A stretch of 64,000 nucleotides of DNA from Cannabis sativa (GCF_029168945.1 NC_083603.1:40734396-40798395); one strand, 5' to 3'; positions 1 through 12,109 are shown, counted from the stretch's first letter. Notes: a model not told the origin generated them from the letters alone. Numbers and translations are program-made.

Positions 1-85
1 TTTTATTTTTCTACTTTCAATCATTATTAAAAATCATATTTTTCTTTCTTTGATATCTCATTTTAATCTTGTTTTCATTTACTAG

Positions 86-953
86 GCCTTTTTGGTCACT
101 GTTCGGAATAAGAAACGTGTTGGCTATACTTATGAGATAACCTTAAATGTTAAAGGTAATACTAATACTAAGACTTGCTTATGTTACTCTCTTTGTCTTT
201 GTTTTTCATTATAAACCATTTTCTTTTTTATGTTTGTTTAAGTTAAAGATCAAATTTTTGTTTGCATGAATGTGAATTAGGAGAGTGGATTGTGGGTGAG
301 GAGAAAAAAACAATTAAAGGGTATTTGGAAATCCCAGAGTTCTCATTTGGTGAGCTAGATGAGTTGCAGGTATATTCTATTCTATTGTATCATATTCAAT
401 TCTAAATACACAATCAATGAATGAATGGTAGATACTATTTTGTATCTTTTATTGATCTCTTTGTTTTGTTAAATGACAATTTGAATCTTGTAATTTGCAA
501 AAACGAACCTAATGATACCCTGAGTCGGATTTTGGTCGGACAATTTTTGGGTTAGAAATAGAATAGATTAGGAAGTTTTAGGGTTAGGAAAACATAATTT
601 TAGAGTTAGAATGAAAAGTAGTTCGACCAAAATCAAATTCAGAGTATCATTATCTTCTTTTTTGCAAAGTACAGGTCCAAATTGTCATTGAACGAAACAG
701 AGTGGCCGATTAGTGACTTTTACAAAACATATGGTTCAAAGTGGTGTTTTTCGATGAATGAAAACAAAACCAAAAAAACAGGACAAGTTTGTTTACTATT
801 ATGATGAAAAATTTGCAGGTGGAAGTGAAATTGAGTGAAGAAAAGGATTTTTCTCATCAAGACAAGATGCAAATCAAGCAAGATTTGAAACAATTTTTGC
901 AACCTGTGCGTGAGAAGCTGCTGCAATTTGAGCAAGAACTAAAAGATAGATAG
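86..953 (+). CDS. Hsp90-activator (Aha1 N-terminal domain) protein, 3' part
   Basis: The last three coding exons of a plus-strand gene whose 5' part lies outside the window. The exons are 86-155, 281-369 and 819-953. Each is bounded by AG/GT, the phases agree, and TAG ends at 953. The joined peptide has 97 residues. It runs from AFLVTVRNKKRVGYTYEI through a GYLEIPEF stretch to a charged helical tail ending FEQELKDR. This is the pattern of the second half of the Aha1_N fold, which binds the Hsp90 middle domain and stimulates its ATPase. No Aha1 C-terminal (START-like) domain follows, so it looks like the short plant single-domain form, not a full AHSA1. The family call rests on my reading of the motifs. 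The intron at 370-818 is enlarged by a MITE. Exon structure is confident, exact orthology less so. Confidence 0.72.
425..740. mobile_element. MITE with long imperfect terminal inverted repeats, in an intron
   Basis: The left arm begins near 425 and carries AATGACAATTTG at 472-483 and ATGATACCCTGA near 512. The reverse complement of the right arm (about 600-740) has AATGACAATTTGG and ATGATACTCTGA in the same order. The arms are therefore imperfect inverted repeats of roughly 70-100 bp. The element fills most of the intron at 370-818. A fragment of the same family (tttgtcatttaac, ggtccaattagtaac) lies at about 11335-11400. No coding capacity is seen. Exact ends and target duplication are not clear. 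Confidence 0.6.
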
Positions 954-1344
954 AAATAGATTCTGAATTTGAATCACTTCACTTGTTCACATCTTCAAAC
1001 TTAAATGGCTTTGATTGATGTTGTTGGTTTCTTTTGTCTCTGGTCTCAAATTTACCTTACCATCATTATATGTTTCTATTTAAGCTCAGATTAAGTCATT
1101 GTATTTGCATTTCACTTCTTAAGATATGATGATGATATGCATACTTTGTTCTTCAGTTTATTTATTTAATTTACTCTTCAAGCTTGTTAACTCAACAAAA
1201 AGTATTACATGCATATATTTATTGTCTAATCTCTAATTTTATTACTTATTTTAATTTTATTTTCATAATTTTTTTTAATAGAATTTATATAATTTTTTAT
1301 TGCAATTTTTTTGTCGTAGTATATAAAATGTAATTTATTTTTAT

Positions 1345-1995
1345 TTGTTAGGTATTTTTTTTTTTTTGCGAAAAAAAGTTTTAACCATCAACACCAAGAG
1401 TAAAAAAACTCAGAAAAGGTGGGGTGAGATTTCACCAATACCAAACAGTGCTACAAAACACTTTTGTTAAAGCGAATTTAGTGTGAGCTACAACATTAAA
1501 ATCTATAGAACATTGCAAAAAACAAACTCTTTAAAACTATTACAAAGATTATCAATGGCATTCAAGAAAGGCCTAACGAGAAAATTAAAGACACTTTGTT
1601 TACCAGTTTTTGCCCAACACTCAAACAATTCATTTCAAAACTAATTTTATCATACTCGAATAAATGACATTGAAACATGACATTCTGGAGCGCCAAAGCT
1701 TTCGTTACTTCGGGTTCAAAACAACCCTTTGAGAGCCAAACAACAGAAGTAAGAACGACGCCTAAGTGGTCACGCACCACCATACTAAGGCCATTACATT
1801 TGCCAGAAGTATCAATAGCAACATCAATATTAACTTTGCAAAAAATACCCAAAGGGAGAGATCATTTGGATAAAGCCTGAGATGAGGACAAAGAAGCTGC
1901 CGGTCCCAGAGGCGAAAGTTAGTGAAGGCCTTAAAATTCCCTGACTTTTTGATAATTCCAAAAGAAATCTCGAGCCCAGTATATACCAATTCTAG
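1345..1995 (-). pseudogene. Degenerate LINE 3' end (RNase H-like fragment)
   Basis: On the minus strand the peptide from 1852 down reads KVNIDVAIDTSGKCNGLSMV then VVRDHLGVVL. This matches the start of the RNase H-like domain of plant L1-type LINEs, where the usual form is KxNxDGA...GxxRDxxG. The upstream part is frame-shifted and the downstream part has stops. On the plus strand a poly-T run at about 1349-1361 is the poly(A) tail of the minus-strand element. It is a 5'-truncated, dead LINE copy. Confidence 0.6.
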
Positions 1996-2231
1996 ACAAA
2001 AGTCACAAATAGAATATGAATTGGAAGATTTTTTTTTTTTTTTTTTTTTTAAAAAAAAACCAGTATAATTAAAGATATATGTTTTATATAAAATAAAAAT
2101 TATTAAAATAAGTATTTTTTATAAATTTTTTTGGTGGAAACAAAACTACCATACTATAATACAACTCTAGCTTTTTTGGGAGAGTTCTATTTGTAATCTA
2201 TAAAATAATAAGTACACCCTATTATTAAAAA

Positions 2232-2628
2232 AGCTAATTAGGATGTTTACCCCTAAACTTTGATATGTACCAAATTATATTCCCTGAATTTTTAAGGTCG
2301 TTAAAAAATGCCTCATGAACTATTGAGATTGTTGGACTTAAGGACTTTTGTCCAATTTTAGTAAAAAAAGTCTATCATGGATGAAAGTTCAAGGGACATA
2401 ATTTAGTACATGTCAAAGTTCGAGAAGCATAATTTGGAAGATATCAAAGTTTGGGGATCATGGTTAGTACATAAACAATCATTAAAATAGTAAAATTGAA
2501 TGAAATTAGACAAAAGTCCTTAAATGTAACAATCTCAATAGTTCAGGGGAATTTTTAACGGCCAGAAAAGTTCAAGGGGCATGGTTTGGTTAATGTTAAA
2601 GTTTAGGGGACAGAAATCCTAATTAGCC
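2232..2628. mobile_element. MULE-type MITE, copy A, with 9-bp target duplication
   Basis: A 397-bp palindromic non-coding element. The left end GCTAATTAGGA is inverted at the right end as TCCTAATTAGC, and the inverted repeats continue inward for about 100 bp with mismatches. It is flanked by a perfect 9-bp direct repeat, TATTAAAAA (2223-2231 and 2629-2637). Long inverted repeats with a 9-bp duplication are typical of Mutator-like elements. Copy B lies 520 bp downstream. Confidence 0.82.
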
Positions 2629-3148
2629 TATTAAAAAAATAAATAAAAATAAACTCAAATAATTTATAAAAATAACTCTTAATATTTTTAATTTTTTTCT
2701 CATATTATTTTATGTTATGTTCAATATTTATTTTGATTTTATTTGTATATGTTTTTAAATTATGTATAATTTTTTTTAAAGAAAATTTCACATAATTTTT
2801 TTTGTTATATTTAAAATATAATTTATTTTTATTTAATAAATATATTTTTTAAGAATATAAATTGAAAGAAAAAAGTAAAAAAATTTTAATATAATTAAGG
2901 AAAATTACCCCATATACTATTTTTTTAACTTTTTTTTTTTTTTCAAATTTACGGTTTGAGTTTCTAAAGTGGTTGCAGCGCTAGTTGCAATAGGAGTTTC
3001 TATACGATTTCTTGTTGCAATTTAGGTTGCAGTGCTAGTTACAATAGGGGTTTGTATGTAGAATTTCTTAAAAATGCAAAAAAAAAAAAAAAAAACTAGT
3101 TTGAAGTGTAAAAATGAAAAAACTTCTATAATTAAATATTATATTTTA
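2629..3148. repeat. AT-rich spacer with a two-copy short direct repeat
   Basis: This spacer between the two MITEs has no gene. It contains two copies of a roughly 24-bp motif, GGTTGCAGCGCTAGTTGCAA and a close variant, at 2971-2994 and 3025-3048. Poly-A and poly-T runs flank them. No protein or RNA gene is seen. Confidence 0.55.
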
Positions 3149-3546
3149 GGCTAATTAGGATTTTTGCCCCCTGAACTTTGACATGTACCAAATCATGCCC
3201 CCTGAACTTTTAAGGTCATTGAAAATGCTCCCCGAACTATTGAGATTGTTGGATTTAAGGATTTTTTTTTTCTAATTTTAGTAAAAAAGTCTAACATGGA
3301 TGAAAGTTCAGATGACATAATTTAGTACATGTCAAAGTTCGAAGGACATGATTTTGTAGATATCAAAGTCTGGGGAACATGGTTTAGTACATAAACAATC
3401 ATTGAAATAGTAAAATTGAATAAAATTACACAAAAATCCTTAAATTCAACAATCTCAATAGTTCAGGGGCATTATCAATGACCTTAAAAGTTCAGGGGCA
3501 TAATTTGTTACATGTCAAAGTTCAGAGGCAAAAATTCTAATTAGCC
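3149..3546. mobile_element. MULE-type MITE, copy B, with 9-bp target duplication
   Basis: A 398-bp element of the same family as copy A and in the same orientation. It begins GGCTAATTAGG and ends CTAATTAGCC. It is flanked by a perfect 9-bp direct repeat, TATATTTTA (3140-3148 and 3547-3555). The internal sequence aligns with copy A throughout. It ends about 340 bp upstream of the SWC4 start codon, so it may lie in that gene's promoter. Confidence 0.85.
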
Positions 3547-3889
3547 TATATTTTATATATAATAAAAATTATTAAAATGAATGTGTGAATAAAATTTCCT
3601 TGTTACCTTTACGACATTCGTTTTGAGTTTTATAATTTAAACGACGTCGTTTTTCTCCTCAACTTGAACAACAGTAAACACTACTCCATTCCCTTCTTCG
3701 TCGTCTTCTTCTTCTTCTACCTGTAAATCAAAATCTTTGGCGCTCGAAAACCCTAAAATTTACCTAATCAAATCACTCCTTACTTCACTTCATCACCTGA
3801 ATCCATTTCAAAATTCTCCACCATTTCAACTGATTCCATACATGAATTTCACCTCACAAACTCCAATCAATTCCTTACTTTTATAGAAT

Positions 3890-6800
3890 ATGGATGCCAA
3901 AGACATTCTCGGCTTGCCCAAAAACGCACTTCCTGTAGCACAAGAGAAGAAATCTAGGCCTCAGAAAGACTCTCACAGAAAACCCGATGGAATTTCTCGC
4001 GAGGTTTTGTTCTTTCCATCTTTTTCTTATATATAATTACACCTTATTTTTCGGTGGATTTTCAGTGATAATGTTAAAATTTTCAGGTTTATGCACTCAC
4101 AGGTGGTGTGCCACCTCTTATGCCATCGATCGATTTATCCCAATTGAGAAAAAGGCCTCCAGCTGATGAAAAGGTTTTCCTTTTACTCCCTTTTCCTTAA
4201 ATTGATTATGTTTTAAATTCGATTTGATCAACCAAGTGTTTAATTTTTTTTCATCATTCTTGATATTCTGTTTTTCAGATTACTTGGCAGTGGCTTCCTT
4301 TTACAAGTTCTGCTCGAAAGGATAATTTGCAGCTATACCATTGGGTAGTCTTTCTCTTGCTTTTGAAGATTGTTACTTAAAAATACTATCCTAAAATTGT
4401 ATATGCATTGGTTTTTGTTAGAAAGTCTCATTTTTAATTTGTGAAAAGATAATAAAATATATAAGATGCACAAGCTACTCCTCTTATGGTCAATTAGTTT
4501 TGAGATAAAACTCATTCATCTTACGATTCTAACATGATATCAAAACAAAAACAAAAAACTTCTAACGAGTATTCGATGCAATAAAACAAAATGCTGATCG
4601 AAAAGAGTTGCTTGTGATTGAGCTGTCCGAAATTGGTGAGCAAAAAATAGTTAGAGAGTCTCACATTACTAATGTGTGGAAAGATAATAGAATATATAAG
4701 GTCCGTGAGCTATGGATGTTGGTTTTGAGATAGAATTCCATGCATCTTACAATTCTTACAGTTTTCATTCACAATTTCAGGTGAGAGTTGTTAATGGTGC
4801 ACCACCAACAGGTGACTATTCTTTTGCTAAGTATAACAAGGTATTCTAACATATTTCATTGTTATGTTTCTCATATTCTACACTGAAATCAGTTGGTTAC
4901 ATTATGTGGTTTAATATTTTTGTGTATTTGATGTTGTGCAGTCTGTTGACATTGTACAATACACAGATGAGGAGTATGAGAAACACTTGACTGATCCTGT
5001 AGGTCTCAAACCAGATTTTATCTATATACATTTAGTTTTCATTTTTCCTTTTAATAGCCTTATTTTTCAGACAAGTTTTCTCACTTTATCCATTTAATAT
5101 CTTCATTAGGCATGGACCAAGGAAGAGACAGATCAATTGTTTAGCTTGTGCAAACAATTTGATCTTCGATTCATTATAATAGCTGACAGGTTCCCAACAT
5201 CTCGAACAGTAGAGGAGTTGAAAGACCGATATTACCATGGTATGTAGTCTTGCGAATTTCTTCACATTTTATTGTCAATCACTTGAGTTGGCCGCATTCC
5301 TCTGTGCTCCTCTCCCCCTCCATTCATGTGTGTGTATAAAGTCCTAATTACTTTCTATTTACTTTCAGTTTGTCGAGCTTTGGTAGTTGCTAGAGCTCCA
5401 TCTCCTGTGGATGTTTCAGGGCACCCTGTTGTTAAGGTGTGAGAATTGTATAATACCTTGTATTTACTTGATCATTAGATGCTTGATCTAAGTAATCATT
5501 TACCATCATGTTTTTGTTGGACAATTTTTTGAGCTTTGCCATATTATACTATATTTCTGATTTTGTATTTTTGTTAACCTAAATTTAGGAACCTTATAAC
5601 GTTTCACAAGAGAAAGAACGCAAGCGAGCATTGTCAATGGTTCTCTCCCAAACAAAACTACAAGAGAAAAAAGATGTCGAGGTCTGTTTTATTTATGTTT
5701 ATAGTGAATTAGCAACTAAGTTACTACCATTTTGTTGTTTCAAAAAGGGCTCATCTATACTTACATTTTCTTACAGGTTCTTTCAGAAGCAAAAAAAATA
5801 ACTGAGTCTCGATTGGCTGCTAAGGTAGGTCCCGGATTATTTTATGATTTGTGAAAGAAATAAACGATGCACCTCTGTGTTGATTTACTCTGTTTTTTGT
5901 TCTTAGGTTGCTGAAGAAGTGGAGTTGCCCGTTGCATCAAATGTTGCCACAGAAAATACTGAGAAGACTACTATTCCGGGTGATATTGTGTCACCTTCTC
6001 CCAGTGTTCCGGTTCCATCTGCAGTAGTTGCTGCTGCACCTTCAACATTGGCAGCAGACAATGCTGCAACTGTAGCTTCTCTACGCATGGTATGTCGAAT
6101 GGCTGGTTTGCCCCTTAAGTTTATCCACTCTAATCAAGAAACTGTTTTTCTTTGTGTGTCTGTGTCACATAGATGTTTTCCTGTAAAGTTTCATCCATTT
6201 TATATGTCCAATTTTACCTCAACTAATCTTTGAAAATCTACAGCTTCGGGTATATTTGAGAACATATGCACTTGATCAAATGATACAAGCTGCAAGTGCA
6301 TCTGCTGGACTGCGGACCATCAAGCGTGTTGAGCAGACTTTACAAGAACTTGGGGTTTGTGTTTTATATTTACAAGAACTTGCATTTTATATTCGTGTTC
6401 GTCTATTATCCTCTTCTTTCGATTTCCTTCATGCTTAATAGGTAGTTTTATCATATTGTTCCTGCTAGCTGCATAATTTCATATTAGAAAATGAATCCCA
6501 CATTAGTGTTCGGCTGTACATTTTGTTCTCTTAAAATGTGTCTTAATCTTGACAGGTTAATCTAAAACCAAGGGTGCCAACCAAAGCTGTTTGTGCAGAG
6601 CATCTTGAATTGAGAAAAGAAATTCTGACCCTGCTCAATCTTCAGAAACAGGTATTGTATATTTTAGGATTTATTTTCCTCTACGTTGCATGGCTGTGGA
6701 TTTTCTAAGGAGATTTTGTGCTAGAGTTCTCCTAATTCTAATCTTTCTGGTATCAGGTGCAATACAAGGAGACAGAGAATTCCTCTTTCCGCGATAATCC

Positions 6801-7284
6801 CTACGAAGCGCCCGGCACACCTAAGGTCAACTTCCTTATTACAATATCAGTGGAATTCTTATAATGCTTTCAAATGATTTTTTTTCACTCTACTGAAAAC
6901 TGTTCATACTATGGTGTTTATCAGGACCGGATGTTTGTTCCCGACTCGATGAACTTTGGAGGTAATGATTTGTACAGTTGCGTGGCTTTTGCGGGGTCTT
7001 TCATTTTTTTGTTTACGAGACGAGTAGTGTTTGTGTAGTTGCTTACATTTATAACTTTCTATTAGTTTCAGGGGAGAGACCTGGCAAAAGAGACCAGAAA
7101 CGCAAGGTACATACATGTCGATTTCATTTGAAACTATATTGGTTGCTCATATGGTGTAATGTAAGTGCATCCAATAGTTTAAACTTATGAGCTTTTTCAG
7201 GGACCTGGAAGAGGATCAGAAGCTCCATCATCTCCAGCCCAATCGAATAAACGGCCTAGGAAACTCAAGGCTTCAGATCTTTAG
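3890..7284 (+). CDS. SWC4: SWR1-complex subunit SWC4 / DMAP1 homologue
   Basis: Sixteen coding exons: 3890-4003, 4087-4173, 4279-4344, 4781-4840, 4942-4998, 5110-5239, 5369-5436, 5589-5681, 5777-5824, 5907-6089, 6244-6354, 6556-6651, 6757-6825, 6925-6961, 7072-7106 and 7201-7284. All junctions are GT-AG and in frame. The protein has 445 residues. It opens [15 protein letters not shown] and has the conserved GGVPPLMP segment. A SANT/Myb-like domain starts at about residue 129 ([11 protein letters not shown]...IIADRF...[10 protein letters not shown]), as in DMAP1. A coiled-coil region and a basic [11 protein letters not shown] tail follow. SWC4 is a shared subunit of the SWR1 (H2A.Z deposition) and NuA4 complexes in the nucleus. 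Length and motifs match the plant family closely. The start is the first ATG in frame with the conserved N terminus. The Ala/Pro/Val-rich exon 10 (about residues 242-302) is the least conserved-looking part. Confidence 0.93.
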
Positions 7285-9244
7285 TTCTCGAGTTGAGATG
7301 GCAAAATATTAGCTTACTTAACGGTACCGGGGGTAGGGCATGAAGGTGATGACTCTTCTTATAACTAACTTTTCTAACAGCTGAGAAGGATGTGCAGGGG
7401 AGGAGAGCTCCCAAGATGTGTGCCTGTTTTGTTCTTAGGATTTTTGTTAGTATTTGTAATCATATTCATAATCATGTCACTTTTGATTCTTTTGAAAATT
7501 TGAGGGTTTGTTAGTATAACATGTTAGTTTTGTCTTAGTTCAACATTAAGAATTTAGATCATCCTTGTTGGATATAATTGTGAATAATTTATCACCATTC
7601 CAAAATCATACTCTTCAAAACCAGAGATCTTTTATTGTTCTTATGAATGTACTACCAATTATGTATGTTTTTTCTTAATTAATTTACAATAAATGCCATT
7701 ACAGTATTACATCAAAATACTCATATAGTTCATAAAAAGCGCCATAAAACAAAATCTCAACAAATAATCCATTTATTAAAAACCTTTTATTACACAATAA
7801 ATGAAGGAAAATTAATGATCTTTAATAATTAAAAAATTATACAGAATGTTTGGAAATTATATATTTAGGTCGAATATGGGTGAGTTGTTTCACTTTAACC
7901 CAACCCCAAACTTACTTTGGATGTATAAATTGCACCCCATTCCATTATCGACTAAGGTAGGTAATTTCCGTCCTATTTAAAATAGTTACGCGTCTCAGGT
8001 CAAATTTCTATTACTACTTAGACTCATATAATCACACAAATACAAATTGATTTAAGAACTTGTTTTGGTATAGCAACTTTCTTTTTCCTTCTAAGATAAT
8101 ATATTTTCGCATTTGCTTCTTCTTCGTGATCTCCAATGTAAGAAACAAAAAAGTAAAAATTATTATAAAAAATTGTGGTACCTAAAATTTACAGTGAGAT
8201 CATCTTCAACTAAGTTTTAATTTACAATATTTATATATTAATAACATCTATGTATAAATAAAACAAAGAGAAACGACTTGTGTTTTTTTTGTTTATATAT
8301 AAATATATATTATTTTAGTATTTGTTATTGGCACTTAAGGTGTTTAATACCATACCGATGTAGTATCTAATAATTAGTTAGTAATTATTTTTTTGTCATT
8401 TGTGTTTTATTTTTTATGAATGGTCTTTGTATATTTTTTTTAATTAATTTTTTGTACTATTATTGTTATGCGACACCTTAAGGTGCTCAATACTATATCG
8501 ATTCATATACACAATAATTGGTTAGCAATTTTCTAAATCATATTACATTAAAATTTGTAGAAATTGAAATGCACCAATAACTATGTATTATATTTTATGG
8601 TGCTTGTTTACAATAACCTTTCATAGTGTTTATTTACAATTTTTTTACAACTTCTTTGAGTATATTTATTTATAATTATATTATTATTTGACACCTTAAA
8701 ATGTTTAACATTATACCACATTATGTAAATAAATAATTAGTTAACAATTTTTTATATTATTATACCACACTATGCCTTATTTAACTTATTTTTTTTTCAA
8801 CAATTGTTTAATTATAATTGATGAAAGTAAAATATATAATTATAACAATATTTTGAGAGGAGGATTACATGTCTATAGTACGTCATCCACAAGCCTTGTT
8901 TGCAGTTCTTTTCATAACTAAATTTCAAGTAAAAAATTCTAATAACACTTTGCCATTATTCCAAAATGAATGAACTCTCATATATCCCATAAACATATTA
9001 TAAGACACAATTATTAATTTATTAATTAAGTAATACCATTAGGGGTGATACAAAAGAAAAGGACAGAAATTGAATCTAACATTATACAGCTAAGAATTAA
9101 AACTTCTCACTAACCTAACTCGAAGTAGCACTTTTAAGAAAATTAACTAAACTTCTTACAATATTAAAGAATAAGTTCAAAAACTACCAATAAAGTAAAT
9201 ACAATATGTTAATACTAAGATAACAATTAGCAAAGAAAACATCG
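7285..9244. repeat. Intergenic, AT-rich, with three copies of a dispersed repeat
   Basis: The first 300 bp or so are probably the SWC4 3' UTR. At about 8325-8395, 8470-8540 and 8690-8755 a degenerate 65-bp motif occurs three times in one orientation: (A)CTTAAGGTG, then a TAnACCATAnCG-like middle, then AATTAGTTAGCAATT. Related copies lie near 19190-19260 and, inverted, at about 31545-31605. It is probably the terminal part of a MITE. From about 8000 the sequence matches the flank at 12670-13080 and is the 3' flank of the duplicated F-box locus. Confidence 0.5.
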
Positions 9245-11312
9245 TTTAAAGTGTTGAAGAGTAATTAGTAGATGTCTTTCTCATTATAGATAGACTCTTT
9301 ACGAAAGGCGAAATCCACATCAAAGCATCTCTCCAGTCTGATCCCTTCTCCAGTTTCAATTTAGTAAGAACTCAAAGATGCTCCCATTTAATTAAAGGAG
9401 AACGATACTTCATCTTTATTTCTTTTGGGAATATGATCACCTTCATAGCAAAATAAAGAAATCATATAAAATTAATTAAAGAAATGAACATGTTAATGTT
9501 GCAACTGATATAAGAAAGAAAAATTATAAAAACGTGAAATAATAACAGAATCAAAGTCAGAAACACACCTTTTCCGAGTCAATATGCAAGTTCACCTTAT
9601 TCCAAGAGCAATTGAGCTTTGCAAAAAAATTCATCATATCAACAAACCAATTTGTGTCATAATTCTTAGATTGATTAAGAATAATGAATTTTCCATTCAA
9701 CAAATTGGATGACACTATTGATACACTGTGCTTCATATTTCCTTCATAACAAAATGATTCCAATTTCGAAGCTTCAACAATAACTTTTGGTTCATCTTCA
9801 AGAGTAATATTACTAAACCTCAACTTCAAACTATTCAAGTGATGATTCGAGATTTTAAGGTTCTTCAATTGCAACACTTTCGAATCACATAAGGTCAAAT
9901 TCTCAAGTTGAGGAAGATTTGAAATAAGATTTTCTAACGACAAAGACTCTTTCATACCCCAATCACAAACCAATACAAGATTCCTCATCACCTTCCCTAA
10001 GGAGAGATTCATTTTTTCAAAGGAAAAACAATATAGTTCCAAAGATTCAAGATTCATTGCTTCAATTTGCACTAATATATCACTATGAGATTCAATTTGC
10101 AAGAACTTGAGACTTAAACTACGAAAACGAAGCCCACCACGAATTAATCCACAACACTTACTTAACTTCAAATTCTCAAGGGAAGGGCAACCCAACAATA
10201 ACTCATCAACCACATCATTATTTTTAAACCAAACAAAACACAATGACAACAATTTCAAGGATGGAAAATCAAATGAGTAGTTAGAATCCAACTCCACTTT
10301 ACTCAACTCCAACTTAGTCAAATATCTTCCTTTAAGTACTAGTTTTTCAGGTAAGGGGTAATAGTAAATGGGAAATTTGATTTTCTATACTTACATATAC
10401 CTAATATTTTATTTCTAAACTAATATATATCATCATTGAAAATATATGACCACTTTATCTAAAACCCAAAAATACCCCTCTCAAATTTTCCATACTTTTT
10501 TTTAGTGCAAAAACATAAAAAAAAAAAAAAAAAAAATTGGTAGTCCGATGGGGTCCGATGGTAGTCCGATGGTGGTCCGATGGTCACCTGATGCTACTTT
10601 TGTATGTACAAAAACATAAAAAAAAATTAGTAGCAGATTTGGTCTGATGGTAGTCCGATGGGTGGTCCGATGGGTGGCCCGATGGGTGGTCCGATGGTGG
10701 CCCGATAGGGTGGCCCGATGGATGGTCCGATGAGTAGCCCGATGGGTGGTCCGATGGTGTAAATGGGGTGATGTAAATGGGGGTATTTTAGGGATATCAT
10801 AAAAATTGTCATATTTTACAAATATTAGTTATTATTTGTTTAGAAATTTTTTTTTAACTAAATGTAAGCATAAAAATTCAAATTTCCCTAGTAAATTTTG
10901 TTACTTTCACATCTTCCTAAAGCCAAACAAAGCTTTATTTGCTTCACCTTATTCTCAACTGCAAAATCTAACCATTCATCTATGTGACCAACTAAACTTT
11001 TTTCCAAGAACCCCATTTGAATCTCGAAACTAATAACCGTTGATTCGGGGATGAAGTTCTTTCGGCGTTCCAAACACTTGTCCACAAAATCGAAAAACTC
11101 TTTTCGCCAATCAGAAGTACCATTAGTATTAGGAGTGGGGAAAAAGAGTTTAGGAACATAATATACCACATGAGTTTCCAATGTTTAGAAAGGACACAAG
11201 TTCGAACAGCATCCTTAGTTGGAAGAAAGGACAGAATGTGTGTGATGACTTCATTAGGTAGCTTTGAAATTCTGTCAACTTCCTCAATTGTTCTCGTTCT
11301 CTTCTTAGCCAT
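9245..11312 (-). pseudogene. F-box/LRR/FBD gene, copy A, inactivated
   Basis: Read on the minus strand from 11312 ([19 protein letters not shown]), the N-terminal F-box ([20 protein letters not shown]) is clear. It continues like the intact paralogue at 13103-14625. Three lesions kill it. First, near 11157-11166 a 2-nt duplication (AT) after the codons for MWY shifts the frame. Second, a 519-bp MITE (10370-10888) interrupts the LRR region; its 8-bp duplication accounts exactly for the break. Third, in the FBD exon (about 9430-9245) the codon after WEHL is TGA (9374-9372), where the paralogue has Arg. The LRR part (10321-9557) and the splice donor after DSEK are otherwise preserved, so decay is recent. 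F-box proteins of this class are substrate adaptors of SCF ubiquitin ligases. Confidence 0.85.
10370..10888. mobile_element. hAT-type MITE carrying a GGTCCGATG minisatellite
   Basis: A 519-bp element with terminal inverted repeats GGGAAATTTGA at both ends, extending imperfectly to about 28 bp (CTTACAT is shared). It is flanked by a perfect 8-bp target duplication, TAGTAAAT (10362-10369 and 10889-10896), as in hAT elements. The centre (about 10540-10765) is a GC-rich tandem array of 12-bp-like units built on GGTCCGATGGGT. In one minus-strand frame it gives a repeated Ile-Gly-Pro-Pro peptide that is not a plausible gene. It interrupts F-box copy A. A relative lies at 15771-16427. Confidence 0.88.
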
Positions 11313-11556
11313 AATACTACGTTTTTTTTGTTTAGGGTCCATTTTGTCATTTAACAAAATACAAGGTCCAATTAGTAACTTTTGTAAAACAGAGGGTTCA
11401 AAATAATATTTACCCAAAATTTTATTATCTTCTTCCTCTTCTTCTTCTTATCATTAGGGCAAAAAAGTGAGACAAAATCATCATCAAAAAAACAAACCCA
11501 GATCACAATTCACCTTCTCTCAAATTGGGATTCTCTCAATTTCGAATCTTTCCACC

Positions 11557-11822
11557 ATGACTCGCCGGATTCTCGATGCAGCTCTAACAGTTCCGTCGCC
11601 GGCTACGGCAATTACCCGTGGCTGTTTAGGGGTCTGGGATGGAGATTCGGAGCACTGAATGTCCGATCAGTTTGGGGGTTTTTGAAGATGAAGCAAACGA
11701 CGTCGTTGAGTGTTCACACTTACATAACCGAGGAGGCTTAGGGGTTGATCACATTCGAAATGGACAAATCGTGTGCTCCCTTTGCTTCGAAAACTCGTCC
11801 TTGAACGTATTCTGGTCGTGAC
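11557..11822 (+). pseudogene. Possible degenerate RING-finger fragment
   Basis: The reading frame from 11639 gives ECPISLGVFEDEANDVVECS and ends with VCSLC. This resembles the ATL-type RING-H2 pattern CxICLxxFEDG...CxH.FHxxCI...CPLC with several ligands lost. A preceding frame (MTRRILDAALTVPSPATA) opens near 11557 and stops at 11658. The likeness is weak and the reading is frame-broken. I would not call it functional. Confidence 0.3.
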
Positions 11823-11969
11823 ATGTAACCACTGTTCAACATTATTATTTAATGAATTATGAGATATAAGTTAATTAGTTTGCATTGGTTTCCAATTCCA
11901 TGCATGAATTCCCACTTCATAAATGAGTGTCAAGATGAAAGAAACTTACTAAGTTCCAACCACTCTGTT

Positions 11970-12095
11970 TGTTTGTGTTGTCCTCTGAAATCAGATATTT
12001 TGGGATTCATATCACAATCTAGAAGGATATTACTGGTCTTCAAATCTCTGTATATGATCCTTAGTCTAGAGTCTTGATGAGAGAACAAAACCACA
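11970..12095 (-). pseudogene. Receptor-like kinase catalytic-loop relic
   Basis: On the minus strand the peptide [20 protein letters not shown] then PKISDFRG is visible. It matches the catalytic loop and activation-segment start of plant receptor-like kinases of the S-domain/cysteine-rich type (usual form [23 protein letters not shown]). His of HRD is Tyr and DFG reads DFRG, so both key motifs are broken. Only about 40 codons remain. It is an isolated exon relic with no surrounding kinase sequence. Confidence 0.75.
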
Positions 12096-12109
12096 TTCCT
12101 ATTCTGTAG

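Noticed and set aside
5903..6233. ORFs on both strands over SWC4 exon 10
   Set aside because: The plus-strand ORF is the exon read through into the intron. The minus-strand one is its shadow.
10627..10812. Minus-strand ORF with a repeated Ile-Gly-Pro-Pro peptide
   Set aside because: Pure translation of the GGTCCGATGGGT array inside the MITE that interrupts F-box copy A.
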